A stretch of DNA of 33,974 bases from a virus, in the IMG/VR virus record IMGVR_UViG_3300025000_000284, positions 1-33,974 of that record, one strand, 5' to 3'. Of this stretch, positions 22,533 to 29,836 are shown one piece after another. Both the position numbers and the translations under genes were made by a program. How positions within the stretch are numbered: the stretch's first letter is position 1; every line of letters starts with the position of its first letter. The notes beneath the pieces are model-generated. The model ran no database searches, was not told the origin of the DNA, and saw only the letters and a list, made by a program, of their open reading frames with translations.

Positions 22533-22557
22533 CCCCCTAAGAGGGGTTGCTAGCCCC
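22533..22557 (-). promoter_or_regulatory. Alternative hairpins controlling SD of replication gene
   Basis: In transcript order GGGG, CCCC and GGGGG follow each other with 7-nt and 5-nt loops. The middle CCCC can pair with the first GGGG, leaving the SD (GGGGGTGAGAGA-TTG) free, or with the last GGGGG, hiding it. This is a minimal two-state translational switch on a TTG-started initiator gene. Confidence 0.5.
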
Positions 22558-22578
22558 ACTTAATATGTGTTAATTTCC

Positions 22579-22983
22579 TTAAAATGGAAGTTCATCGTCC
22601 TCTAATGGTGTTATATTATACTCACCATCATTGCTCTGGTTCAATGGTTTATCTGCGCTTCCGGATTCCGATTTCTTCCCATTGCAAAAAGTAAAGTCAC
22701 TTACAACAATCTCGGTAATAGTATGTTTTTTGCTTTCTTTGTCCGTCCAGTCCCTTGTTGCAAGCCTCCCAGATATTCCAATCAGATCACCTTTGCCGAA
22801 AAACTTAACAATATTCTCCGCTGTCTTTGTCCATGCTTGACAATTAAAGAAAAATGTTTTCTTTTTATCACCAAATCCATCATCAACGGCTATTGAGAAG
22901 CTGCATACCGCTGTGTTGTTGGCTGGTAAGTACCGCAATTCAATGTCCTTTGTGATGCGGCCTATAATATTAACACTGTTCAT
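22579..22983 (-). CDS. ssb: Single-stranded DNA-binding protein
   Basis: The 134-residue protein has an OB fold starting MNSVNIIGRITKDIELRYLP, with AVCSFSIAVDD, FFFNCQAWTKTAENI and GISGRLATRDW in canonical order. A short linker and acidic tip DDELPF (129-134) complete it; the tip recruits recombination and replication partners. SD AGGAGGTTAAGAA. It sits between recT-side and helicase genes. Confidence 0.95.
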   Translation of the reverse strand: MNSVNIIGRITKDIELRYLPANNTAVCSFSIAVDDGFGDKKKTFFFNCQAWTKTAENIVKFFGKGDLIGISGRLATRDWTDKESKKHTITEIVVSDFTFCNGKKSESGSADKPLNQSNDGEYNITPLEDDELPF

Positions 22984-22995
22984 TTCTTAACCTCC

Positions 22996-23706
22996 TTATT
23001 CATTACAAACCGTAACCAACTTACCCGTCACCGCCTGTATTTCTCTTTTAAATCTAACCGCATCTGAATTTCCTGACGACAAATGCAGTAAATAAACCTC
23101 TTTAACCTGACTCAAATCATTAGCTTTTAAAAATTCCTTAACATGTTCCAGGGAAAAGTGTGAGTGTACAAGCCTTGCCCTTTGTGCCTCTGGCAAGCTT
23201 CCATTTGCAACATTCCTCAATAAAATATCCGAAGCATAATTGCACTCAACCATGACGTAATTTAAGCTCTTAAACTTGTACTTGCAGTAATAACTATCTG
23301 TAATAAATACAAGCTTTTCACCTATCAATGTTGATTGAATTAAAAACCCTATTGAGCCTGGACAATCGTGTTGTGTATCAAAAGGGTGAATTATAAATGT
23401 GCCGACTACAAACTGTTTACGTGGTTCAATAGCATGTACCCTGTGTTCCTCTTGTACCCCTATAGCCTCAATTGTCTCTCTGGACATATAAACATCTATT
23501 CCTGCCTTTATAATGTCCTTAACGGCTTTACAGTGGTCTCCATGGCTATGAGATATTAAACACCCATCTATCTCTGACAATTTATAATTCAATCCTTGTT
23601 TTATCTTCTGCAATGGGATACCAGCCTCCAGTAGTAGCGAGGTGGTACCATCCGAAATTCGATAGCAATTTCCCAAACTACTACTGGCAAGGCTGAGTAT
23701 TTCCAT
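22996..23706 (-). CDS. Metallo-beta-lactamase-fold hydrolase (YycJ-like)
   Basis: The 236-residue protein has LASSSLGNCYRI at the start and the metal motif HSHGDH (residues 53-58), then DTQHDCPGS, TDSYYC and HSHFSLEHV as further metal-ligand regions. This is the YycJ/WalJ-like MBL family, whose members include 5'-3' exonucleases. Next to recT it probably supplies the exonuclease that makes single strands for annealing. Its ATG overlaps the recT stop (TAATG). Confidence 0.85.
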   Translation of the reverse strand: MEILSLASSSLGNCYRISDGTTSLLLEAGIPLQKIKQGLNYKLSEIDGCLISHSHGDHCKAVKDIIKAGIDVYMSRETIEAIGVQEEHRVHAIEPRKQFVVGTFIIHPFDTQHDCPGSIGFLIQSTLIGEKLVFITDSYYCKYKFKSLNYVMVECNYASDILLRNVANGSLPEAQRARLVHSHFSLEHVKEFLKANDLSQVKEVYLLHLSSGNSDAVRFKREIQAVTGKLVTVCNE

Positions 23707-24626
23707 TAGAACCCACGCCCCTTCGACTTATTCGCAGGTGGCGCATCCATAGTTACCTGCTCAGGCTGCTTTTCTGCTGGCACTTCTTCTGTAATCTGTT
23801 CAGCATCAATAGCTTGTTCAATGTCAATGTACTCAGAATTAGCGTTCGTTTGTATCTCTTCCTCCGCCTCCGCTTCGTCAATGTCGGAATAGCTTTTCTT
23901 GGCATATGATGAAAGAATACTAGAATCATCAGAGCCGTTTATGATCGGCTTGCAAGCCTTGTTGGTGACAGTTTTTTTGCACATTTCAGCCGTAAATTTG
24001 CCATGTGTGCTACCTGCTGAAATATTGCCTTTATCATCAACAGGCTTCATTTTAGATTGTGACCACGACTGCTTTATTTCATCAAATGTCATTATTGTGG
24101 CTTCTTCCTTGCCAGAAAAATACAAGATTGTACAATAAGCAGCTATAACCTTATCTTTCTTCACATTCTCAATGCTCTGTGTGTGCTCAGTTACAATTGT
24201 TTTACCGCGGAGCTTGTTGTACTTAAAAGTATCTCCCTCGTATACTACATCAGCGTATATTTCGTCAATGTCTGGATTTACAGCTTTAGCGACCGCTACG
24301 GACCCGAAGTATGATCTTTGCATCTGAAGCTTATTGCCGTACACGATAAAGTAACATTGCTTTTTGTCGGGGTTTAGACCCTGTACAACCATGCTGAGAA
24401 GTGAATTTGCGATACTGTCCTTTGTACAAACTTCAAGCGCCGGTTTGTAATCTTTGCTTTGTACCTCCTGTAACTGTAGCCATGCCGATTTTAAAGCATT
24501 CTCAGGACTATAGTTTGCCGGGAAAAATAATTCCCCGTTGTTCTGAAACTGCTTCACCTTTGCTGTTACAATGTCGATAGTTTCCCTCTTAACTGCGATT
24601 TGTGTGTTCTGCTTAGTGTCTGCCAT
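23706..24626 (-). CDS. recT: RecT single-strand annealing recombinase
   Basis: The 306-residue protein has the RecT core: PANYSPENALKSAWLQLQEV, SLLSMVVQGLNPDKKQCYFI, and MQRSYFGSVAVAKAV, with YGNKLQMQRSYFG as the classic signature. The C-terminal 80 residues are an acidic, low-complexity tail (EAEAEEEIQ, EEVPAEKQPEQV) ending in a basic KSKGRGF. It anneals complementary strands in phage recombination and works with a partner exonuclease, probably the MBL protein encoded next. Confidence 0.93.
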   Translation of the reverse strand: MADTKQNTQIAVKRETIDIVTAKVKQFQNNGELFFPANYSPENALKSAWLQLQEVQSKDYKPALEVCTKDSIANSLLSMVVQGLNPDKKQCYFIVYGNKLQMQRSYFGSVAVAKAVNPDIDEIYADVVYEGDTFKYNKLRGKTIVTEHTQSIENVKKDKVIAAYCTILYFSGKEEATIMTFDEIKQSWSQSKMKPVDDKGNISAGSTHGKFTAEMCKKTVTNKACKPIINGSDDSSILSSYAKKSYSDIDEAEAEEEIQTNANSEYIDIEQAIDAEQITEEVPAEKQPEQVTMDAPPANKSKGRGF

Positions 24627-24628
24627 AA

Positions 24629-24823
24629 TTATTTTTCCTCCGTTTCGTTATTTTTAATAGCTTTAAATATTACATTTCCGCGTTGTATTGCATCACGAGC
24701 CATTCTAAATTGCCAACTCATAAACCACCCCTTGTGAGTAATCTTGTCCCACCAATATACAAATTCTTGCTGAGCTAACTCGTCAAGGCTTTTGATTGGT
24801 TCACCTTTTGAGTATTTTTTCAA
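24629..24823 (-). CDS. Small phage protein (64 aa), TTG start
   Basis: TTG start with GGAGG 8 nt upstream, beginning directly after the TAG of the ATPase gene. The product, MKKYSKGEPIKSLDELAQQE, then WWDKITHKGWFMSW, is known to me as a frequent small gene between sbcC-like and recT genes in Firmicutes phages. Tryptophan-rich; function unknown. Confidence 0.65.
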   Translation of the reverse strand: MKKYSKGEPIKSLDELAQQEFVYWWDKITHKGWFMSWQFRMARDAIQRGNVIFKAIKNNETEEK

Positions 24824-26845
24824 CTATGCCGCCTCCGTTTCAATCCTCAGCACTTTATCCTTCTTACTTACCACAAGCCTGAATAACTGTGATTTTGTCT
24901 CTGCCAATGCCGTGACCGATTCTGCGTTATCACAAAATATAGGAGCCTCAAAGTTGTAGAATTCCGAGAGAGTATTTATAATGTCAATGCCGCCGTTTAT
25001 CTTGCCGGACGCATTTGCATCTGAATAAGGTGTCCAACAGCCATTGGTATTGATAAGAGCTTCGCAGCACTCATTCAAAGCGCCGTTTATCTGCACATCA
25101 AACAGTTTGAAGCGAACATACTTGAAGCTACCATTGATTTTACTGTCCAGCATTTTAACCTTTGTGCGAATGAATTCTTCTGTAAGATATAGCTCACCTT
25201 CAAGCCTTTCATACTCCTTGGCAAGCTTCTTTTCATCGGCTTTGAGTTCTTCAATTCTGGCTGTGAATTTTTCAGCATTTTCAACTGCGGTTATCTTGGT
25301 CTGCAGCCCTTGGATTTTTACGGAAATATCGTTGATAGAATTTTGAATTTCTGTGATTCTGCCAGTATTACCACTCTGCAACTCTGTAATTGCCGCTCTA
25401 ACCTGTGCCATTTCAGTAGATAATGATTTATATTCCGGAGTTTCGGAAACGTCTGTAAAGCCATTCTGAACGTCTGTAATCTGCTTTTGGATAGTTTCAA
25501 GCGTAGTGGTTGCTGATAATCCCTTGTTTTTAAAGTCTGCAAGTTCAGTTTCATATACAATCTTTCTTTCCTTTGCCTTGTTTTGTTGTTCACGCAGATT
25601 CTTTCCGGATTCCGTGATTTTTTCAAGACGAGTAGACTTGTCTAGGTTAAAAGCTTCAAGCGCTTTTTGCTTGCTTACCTCATACTCCTTGATTGCTGCA
25701 TCCCTAACAGCGTCAATCCTTTCCTGTGGGATATCCTGACCGCATGTAGGGCATGTGTGAGATTGAGGTGTAAAGCTAAAAGCCTTATAACAATATTCCT
25801 CATTCTCAGCGTTGTCGTATTTCTCATACAAGGCATTGATTTCATTTTCCAGGGTATTTATAGAGCGTTCAATTTCAGCAATTTCACTCTGCTTGCATAT
25901 GTATCCGCTCCGCAATTTACCCTGTTCAGACTGTGCCGTGTTTTCTTGTTCCCTTAATCCTCTCAAAGCATCATTCTTTTTCTGATCCTGTGCATTTTTA
26001 AGAGAAATAAGCTCCCCGTTAATTTCAGCCAGTCTCTTATTTTTTTCTGCAACTTCGCCGCCGGACTGTATGCGTGTAATTTCCTGCCTTAATCCGTCCT
26101 GTTCTTTCCGCAGTTCAACAATTTCCTTCTCAACAATACTTACAATAATTCCCGTGGTATCCGGCATCATGTTTTTATTTTCAGTGATTTTCAAAGGAAT
26201 CTTTTGAAGTTCCTCATTGATTTTAGTTTTAGCTGCCGCAATAATTTTACGGTGTTCGTCAATGCTGTGTTTCCCCAGGATAGCAGTAAGACTTGCAAGC
26301 TTTGAATTAACTTCAAGCACATCACTATCAACAATATCACCGCACACTTGCAGGAGCATCTTGCGCCTATCTGTCCAATGAAGTTGTTCATTAAAATACA
26401 GTGGATTTGTCAGCAGTTTAAAAGCCTTTTCGTCTGCAATCTTGGCTATGCGTAACTCATACTCGCCTTTTTTAACCGGAACATCATTGACATAATAATC
26501 CGTTGTATTGCCTGAGAATGTGCGCTCCGCTGCGCCTCTTTCCTTAACCCACTTCTCATAGAATACCTTTTTCAGAATCAGTGTATCGCCACCCAAATCC
26601 AGTGTAGCTTCAACCTCTGTTTCGATGCCGTGAATGACTTCCTGTGTTGCAGGGTCTATCGGCTTAATCCCAAAATCTGAACGATTCAAACTGTCTTTAC
26701 CATTCAGCAGCCAATTGAATGAATCTGCTATAGTGGTTTTCCCTGTGGCATTGTCGCCAAACAAATTCATATTTATGCCGTTTGCATCAATTACCAGTTC
26801 CTTGATTCCTTTGAAATTCTTAATTACCAGTTTCAGTATCCTCAT
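24824..26845 (-). CDS. SbcC/Rad50-like AAA ATPase
   Basis: The 673-residue protein has an N-terminal ABC-type Walker A, GDNATGKTT (30-38), after a LVIKNFKGIKEL strand. Two coiled-coil arms (about 240-350 and 380-560) flank a zinc hook CPTCGQ (365-370). The C-terminal part holds the second ATPase half (SDANASGKINGGIDIINTLS, then FCDNAESV). It resembles phage and SbcC-type DNA-end ATPases, shorter than bacterial SbcC. No SbcD is seen; it likely works with the recombination proteins encoded downstream. ATG immediately follows the previous stop. Confidence 0.85.
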   Translation of the reverse strand: MRILKLVIKNFKGIKELVIDANGINMNLFGDNATGKTTIADSFNWLLNGKDSLNRSDFGIKPIDPATQEVIHGIETEVEATLDLGGDTLILKKVFYEKWVKERGAAERTFSGNTTDYYVNDVPVKKGEYELRIAKIADEKAFKLLTNPLYFNEQLHWTDRRKMLLQVCGDIVDSDVLEVNSKLASLTAILGKHSIDEHRKIIAAAKTKINEELQKIPLKITENKNMMPDTTGIIVSIVEKEIVELRKEQDGLRQEITRIQSGGEVAEKNKRLAEINGELISLKNAQDQKKNDALRGLREQENTAQSEQGKLRSGYICKQSEIAEIERSINTLENEINALYEKYDNAENEEYCYKAFSFTPQSHTCPTCGQDIPQERIDAVRDAAIKEYEVSKQKALEAFNLDKSTRLEKITESGKNLREQQNKAKERKIVYETELADFKNKGLSATTTLETIQKQITDVQNGFTDVSETPEYKSLSTEMAQVRAAITELQSGNTGRITEIQNSINDISVKIQGLQTKITAVENAEKFTARIEELKADEKKLAKEYERLEGELYLTEEFIRTKVKMLDSKINGSFKYVRFKLFDVQINGALNECCEALINTNGCWTPYSDANASGKINGGIDIINTLSEFYNFEAPIFCDNAESVTALAETKSQLFRLVVSKKDKVLRIETEAA

Positions 26846-27001
26846 TTACCTATCGACCTCCCTAAATTTATTTATTTGTCCGTCCTCTAACTGCTCCACC
26901 GTTTCCGCCTCTTTCCTCTGCCACTCTTCCAGCATGTCAAGTATGTCTTGTAGGCTCACGTTGGTAGGATAGTTGTGTATGTCTATGGTTATGTCTTTCA
27001 T
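26846..27001 (-). CDS. Small helical phage protein (51 aa)
   Basis: ATG overlaps the upstream stop (ATGA), and the TAA directly abuts the ATG of the ATPase gene. The 51-residue product has MKDITIDIHNYPTNVSLQDI, then an acidic helix LEEWQRKEAETVEQLED. The SD of the ATPase (GGGAGG) lies inside it. Coupled but uncharacterised. Confidence 0.65.
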   Translation of the reverse strand: MKDITIDIHNYPTNVSLQDILDMLEEWQRKEAETVEQLEDGQINKFREVDR

Positions 27002-27222
27002 TCCAAATCACCTTCATATTTCTTGCCACAGAATGGGCATTTTGTTAGCAACATAGGAACTTCAATCTGCTTCATCCTGCCACTCTTGGTGACCTTTTCA
27101 CATGTAAAATTTAAGTAAGTCCTACCGGAAAGCAGTTCTACTGGTGGGAAAACATTTTTATAGCTGGAATATGCTGCGGCCACCTTCTTTGCTGCCTCAT
27201 TGGCACAATTACACTGTTTCAT
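26998..27222 (-). CDS. Small zinc-knuckle phage protein (74 aa)
   Basis: MKQCNCANEAAKKVAAAYSS at the start and CPFCGKKYEGDLE at the end; CxC near residues 4-6 and CxxC at 63-66 could bind zinc together. The middle is predicted beta. The start lies in an AGAGGG context. First gene of a transcript entering the recombination module. Unknown role. Confidence 0.6.
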   Translation of the reverse strand: MKQCNCANEAAKKVAAAYSSYKNVFPPVELLSGRTYLNFTCEKVTKSGRMKQIEVPMLLTKCPFCGKKYEGDLE

Positions 27223-27265
27223 CCCTCTTACCCCCTTTTCGCATATTTATACATTTACCGTATAT

Positions 27266-27294
27266 TTGCGTTTCCGCTTGACCTGTGCTATACT
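27266..27294 (+). promoter_or_regulatory. Plus-strand promoter of tiny transcription unit
   Basis: TTGCGT (27266-27271), 17-nt spacer ending TGTGC (extended -10 TGn), TATACT (27289-27294). It points against all neighbouring genes and toward a terminator about 40 nt downstream. Confidence 0.5.
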
Positions 27295-27300
27295 CTGCTT

Positions 27301-27340
27301 AGCAGTTTACCTTTGCCGCTTGTGTGAGCGGTATTTTTTT
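27301..27340 (+). ncRNA. Predicted short plus-strand RNA ending in terminator
   Basis: Starting about 27301, an RNA of about 37-40 nt would end at CCGCT-TGTGTG-AGCGG followed by a run of seven T (27316-27340). The T run touches the stop codon of the convergent 213-aa gene. It may be a tiny sRNA, or simply the terminator hairpin with a chance promoter. Confidence 0.4.
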
Positions 27341-27980
27341 ATGCCCTTATGTACCATTCGCCGCGCAAAATTTCATCATGATTTATCGCATCGGCGTTTT
27401 CATCCGTCATACCGAAACCGCGAGATATTTTATAATTGTGCATTTGTCCATCATGCTTGCACTCCACCGTCTTACCTTCGCTGTATGCCTCCACCGCCTC
27501 CATGAAGCTGACAGGCTGGGGGATAATTGGGTATATTTTGGTATAATTTCTGATGTAAATTTCAGGGTTTGCTAAGAACTGAAGCGAATAATATTTGCCA
27601 TCTTCCTTGCACTCATACACTTCAGTTATGTATCGCGTGAAATCGTTTGCCTCGAACACTTGACCACCGCATTGATAAACGATGTGCCACCAACCGTTCT
27701 CTTTTTTATACACAATGCCCCATTCGCCTGATGTGCCTTTTATTACCATGTAATCACTGAATTTCAATGTGCCTTCCTCCTTCACTAATCCTTCAAACAT
27801 TTCGTCTGTCCAATGTTCCCACAATGGGTCGATGTGATAGCAGTCACCACTACATCTAGTGACGGTTACTGTTTTACCGCTCAATCTTGCCATAGATGAT
27901 GTAATATTACGTCCTTCGTATTGCTGCCCTTCTTCTAAATCACTTCTAACCTTCACCTTGTCCCCTACTTTGTACTTCAT
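27339..27980 (-). CDS. Phage protein with SH3/KOW-like repeats (213 aa)
   Basis: Starts MKYKVGDKVKVRSDLEEGQQ with YEGRNITSSM, a motif I know from Firmicutes phage proteins; WTDEMFEGLV closes that module (about residue 66). A middle beta-rich part and a C-terminal region (MEAVEAYSEGKTVECK, SRGFGMTDENADAINHDEIL) follow. Probably a small-domain regulator or nucleic-acid binding protein. SD GGAGAGGTTGAATT. Confidence 0.65.
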   Translation of the reverse strand: MKYKVGDKVKVRSDLEEGQQYEGRNITSSMARLSGKTVTVTRCSGDCYHIDPLWEHWTDEMFEGLVKEEGTLKFSDYMVIKGTSGEWGIVYKKENGWWHIVYQCGGQVFEANDFTRYITEVYECKEDGKYYSLQFLANPEIYIRNYTKIYPIIPQPVSFMEAVEAYSEGKTVECKHDGQMHNYKISRGFGMTDENADAINHDEILRGEWYIRA

Positions 27981-27996
27981 AATTCAACCTCTCCAT

Positions 27997-28200
27997 TCAT
28001 ACCTTCTTCAAATATTCCGTTGCGAATCCGCCTCTTACGCCATCAAGCAAAATAACTTCACTGCCGCGCAAATCCCACGGATCGGATAAACAGGTAAATT
28101 CCTTATCCTTGTACTTTTCGAGCGTTGATTCGCTGCAAGTGTGCATCGTAACTTTGTCGCCTACATGTAGTCCGCTTAGTTTTAGTTTTCTTTGTCTCAT
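27997..28200 (-). CDS. Small KOW/SH3-like protein (67 aa)
   Basis: ATG 28200 (AGAGAGGGAA upstream) preferred over an upstream GTG. MRQRKLKLSGLHVGDKVTMH then EKYKDKEFTCLSDPWDLRGS and a C-terminal ATEYLKKV resemble small barrel proteins of phages that often pair with the larger one encoded next. Function unknown. Confidence 0.6.
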   Translation of the reverse strand: MRQRKLKLSGLHVGDKVTMHTCSESTLEKYKDKEFTCLSDPWDLRGSEVILLDGVRGGFATEYLKKV

Positions 28201-28214
28201 TTCCCTCTCTCCCT

Positions 28215-28406
28215 TCACAATTTAATATCAATATGCCTTTCCTTGCTCCCTATCGGCTTGCTCGCCTCCCGCTTCTTCCGTGCCTCCTACTTATCCAGCG
28301 CCTCATTAACCACACAGAGTATGTACCCCGTGCCTCCACCTATCATCATGCGCAGGATTGTGATGACAAGGACTTTGATAAATGGGTGTAGATCGTGTAG
28401 AATCAT
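28215..28406 (-). CDS. Small membrane protein with in-frame UAG at codon 40
   Basis: ATG 28406 with AAAGGAGG upstream. Thirty-nine residues (MILHDLHPFIKVLVITIL... GYILCVVNEALDK) form one membrane segment and end at TAG (28287-28289). The same frame then continues 23 codons, EARKKREASKPIGSKERHID IKL, to a TGA, with strongly protein-like charged composition. Either the gene simply ends at TAG, or the charged tail is cut off or read through. The next gene's GTG/ATG start lies right at the end of the extension. Confidence 0.5.
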
Positions 28407-28426
28407 GGTGTGTGCCTCCTTTCAGC

Positions 28427-28690
28427 TCAACATTGCGCCTTTTTCAACATGACCATTATTGCATTCTTAGCGGCTTTGATAGCCCTGTTTGTGTCCTTTG
28501 TCCGAATGATCTTTTTATCATTGATTAACTTGTTTAAATCGGCAATAAATTTCTTGCACCTGTTTAACTGAATATTCATCCAAGACTTTTGAATTTTGTT
28601 GCTTTCGATACGATTTTTGAGCCTATTTCTTTGAATTTTGCGGTTATAGACCGGCATTACTGGTTGCGGATTTCTGTGATTACCCTTCAT
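28427..28690 (-). CDS. Basic helical phage protein (87 aa)
   Basis: ATG 28690 with AGGAGGGGTTAAGT. Very basic (K, R, N rich: RNRLKNRIESNKIQ, KKIIRTKDTNRAIKAAKN), probably nucleic-acid binding. No family. The leader duplicates that of the next upstream gene. Confidence 0.6.
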   Translation of the reverse strand: MKGNHRNPQPVMPVYNRKIQRNRLKNRIESNKIQKSWMNIQLNRCKKFIADLNKLINDKKIIRTKDTNRAIKAAKNAIMVMLKKAQC

Positions 28691-28698
28691 ACTTAACC

Positions 28699-28749
28699 CC
28701 TCCTATAAATTTATTTATCCTTTGCGGATTGGGCCGGGAACTACCCGGC
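28699..28749 (-). promoter_or_regulatory. Structured leader, copy A (hairpins plus conserved SD)
   Basis: GCCGGG-TAGTT-CCCGGC (28733-28749) and ATCC-GCAAA-GGAT (28717-28729 area) precede AATAAATTTATAGGAGG. That 17-mer recurs exactly 200 nt away at 28899-28915, also behind a small hairpin, so the leader is duplicated. Confidence 0.5.
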
Positions 28750-28755
28750 TGAAAG

Positions 28756-28893
28756 TTAATTGTTTTCGAGTGTCACGGCGTAAGCTACCAAATTGTTGAT
28801 TGTTCTTGCCACTTCGCAAGCTTCCATAGTACATGCCGTGTTTTCTTTCTGCAATTTTTCAATTTGGCCTTCAATGACTGCTTTGTAATCCAT
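28756..28893 (-). CDS. Small helical phage protein (45 aa)
   Basis: ATG 28893 with TATAGGAGGTAGTT. The product, MDYKAVIEGQIEKLQKENTA, then ARTINNLVAYAVTLENN, is helical with two cysteines, typical of small early phage proteins. Its leader contains the 28930 tRNA-like element and a GCC-GAAA-GGC hairpin. Confidence 0.65.
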   Translation of the reverse strand: MDYKAVIEGQIEKLQKENTACTMEACEVARTINNLVAYAVTLENN

Positions 28894-28898
28894 AACTA

Positions 28899-28927
28899 CC
28901 TCCTATAAATTTATTAGCCTTTCGGCT
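28899..28927 (-). promoter_or_regulatory. Structured leader, copy B
   Basis: AAGCC-GAAA-GGCT followed by AATAAATTTATAGGAGG, the same SD module as at 28699. It directly follows the tRNA-like element at 28930-28987. Confidence 0.5.
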
Positions 28928-28929
28928 TG

Positions 28930-28987
28930 TGGGGAAGGTGAGAATTGCACTCACTAAGGGACCAACATGAGGTCCGCTACTTCCCCA
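28930..28987 (-). ncRNA. 58-nt D-armless tRNA-like element
   Basis: Minus strand: an 8-bp acceptor-like stem (TGGGGAAG/CTTCCCCA), TAGC linker, GGACC-TCATGTT-GGTCC (5-bp stem, 7-nt loop), CTTA linker, GTGAG-TGCAATT-CTCAC (5-bp stem, 7-nt loop keeping C56 and A58 of a T-loop), directly abutting the acceptor strand as in tRNA. All 18 pairs are Watson-Crick. The D-arm is absent, and position 33 is C, so decoding is doubtful. The last codons of the HNH gene (HHGEVADLMLVP) are read from it. Confidence 0.6.
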
Positions 28988-29442
28988 TGATGAATTTCTG
29001 GCGTTATATTGCGCCAAGATTTTCGATTTTTGATTCTGAGTATAGTAGATTTAGAAACCCCGTATTTTGCAGCTATTTTATTATTTGAGTTGCTGTCGTT
29101 GAGAATTACTAAAACTTGTTGGCTTGTTAATTTGGATTGTCCGTTACTTTCTCCAGGTAGAATCCCATTACGGTTTCTACCTTTTTTCACCATGTCTTGC
29201 GTATTGTCTTTTCGAGTTCCAAGAAACAAGTGTTGAGGGTTTATACACGGCGGATTATCACACTTATGGCAAACGCATAATCCTTCTGGTATTTCACCAA
29301 AACATTGTTCGTAGACAAATCTACTTAAAAAATATCTCTGCCCATCGGATTCACATTGAGGATATCCACCTTTGACTCTATGGTGGCTTGCGCAAACCCA
29401 ACAACCGTTTTCATCCGCTTCCCACTCAATAGCCTTTTTCAT
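28954..29442 (-). CDS. HNH homing-type endonuclease
   Basis: I start at ATG 29442 (SD AAGGAG, 9-nt spacing), giving 162 residues. Motifs: CWVCASHHRVKGGYP, VYEQCFGEIPEGLCVCHKCD, then NPPCINPQHLFLGTRKDN, the full HNH_3-type core of phage homing nucleases. An HTH-like tail follows (LTSQQVLVILND, KIAAKYGVSKSTILRIKNRK SW). Family members usually end soon after SWRxI; here 16 extra residues run into the tRNA-like element. Likely a mobile selfish gene. Confidence 0.85.
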   Translation of the reverse strand: MKKAIEWEADENGCWVCASHHRVKGGYPQCESDGQRYFLSRFVYEQCFGEIPEGLCVCHKCDNPPCINPQHLFLGTRKDNTQDMVKKGRNRNGILPGESNGQSKLTSQQVLVILNDSNSNNKIAAKYGVSKSTILRIKNRKSWRNITPEIHHGEVADLMLVP

Positions 29443-29467
29443 TTGTTTGTTCTCCTTTCTTAGTTTG

Positions 29468-29559
29468 AAGCGGGCGAACCTCACTGATTAGCCCGCTTGA
29501 TTAAGTTGATCCGTTTTATTTTGCATGAGGCCGCTGCGTACATGCCCCCGCTGCTCTAA
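29468..29559 (-). other. Hairpin and short spacer upstream of HNH gene
   Basis: AAGCGGGC/GCCCGCTT (perfect 8 bp, 15-nt loop, 29468-29498) lies just before the HNH SD. It has no T tract. The remainder to 29559 has GC-rich CAGCGG repeats and no gene. Confidence 0.4.
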
Positions 29560-29691
29560 CTAAAAGAATCCGCTTGGGTATCCGGTTACATCTGAACGCT
29601 GTACTGGCTTGCAGAAGTATTGACATTGAACGAGAATCGATGTTACGTTGTTGATTCTCAATGCCTCAAACCAGTTGTATCCGAAAATCAT
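29560..29691 (-). CDS. Small phage protein (43 aa)
   Basis: ATG 29691 with GGAGGTAAAGGGAT. The 43-residue product starts MIFGYNWFEALRINNVTSIL and ends VTGYPSGFF; it is aromatic and has two cysteines. No family recognised. The SD and spacing are good and no better frame exists here. Confidence 0.6.
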   Translation of the reverse strand: MIFGYNWFEALRINNVTSILVQCQYFCKPVQRSDVTGYPSGFF

Positions 29692-29695
29692 ATCC

Positions 29696-29836
29696 CTTTA
29701 CCTCCGACACTTTTATTCTTTAGCCCGGTACATATCGACCTGTACCAAATAATAGTGGGCTAGCTGGCGGGCTTTATGGATGAACCCACTGAACCGCTTA
29801 GAAACTTTACAAATGAAACATAATTCTCAGCCTGCT
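29696..29836 (-). other. Structured noncoding spacer
   Basis: About 140 nt without a gene. AGTGGG/CCCACT and AGCCCG/CGGGCT can each enclose sub-hairpins, including GTACA/TGTAC. GGGCTAGCTGGCGGGCT repeats GGGCT. A 10-codon frame (MPMCPTNKAG) with AGGTAGGTG lies at its start. It is likely a structured leader of the 43-aa gene; details need folding. Confidence 0.3.
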
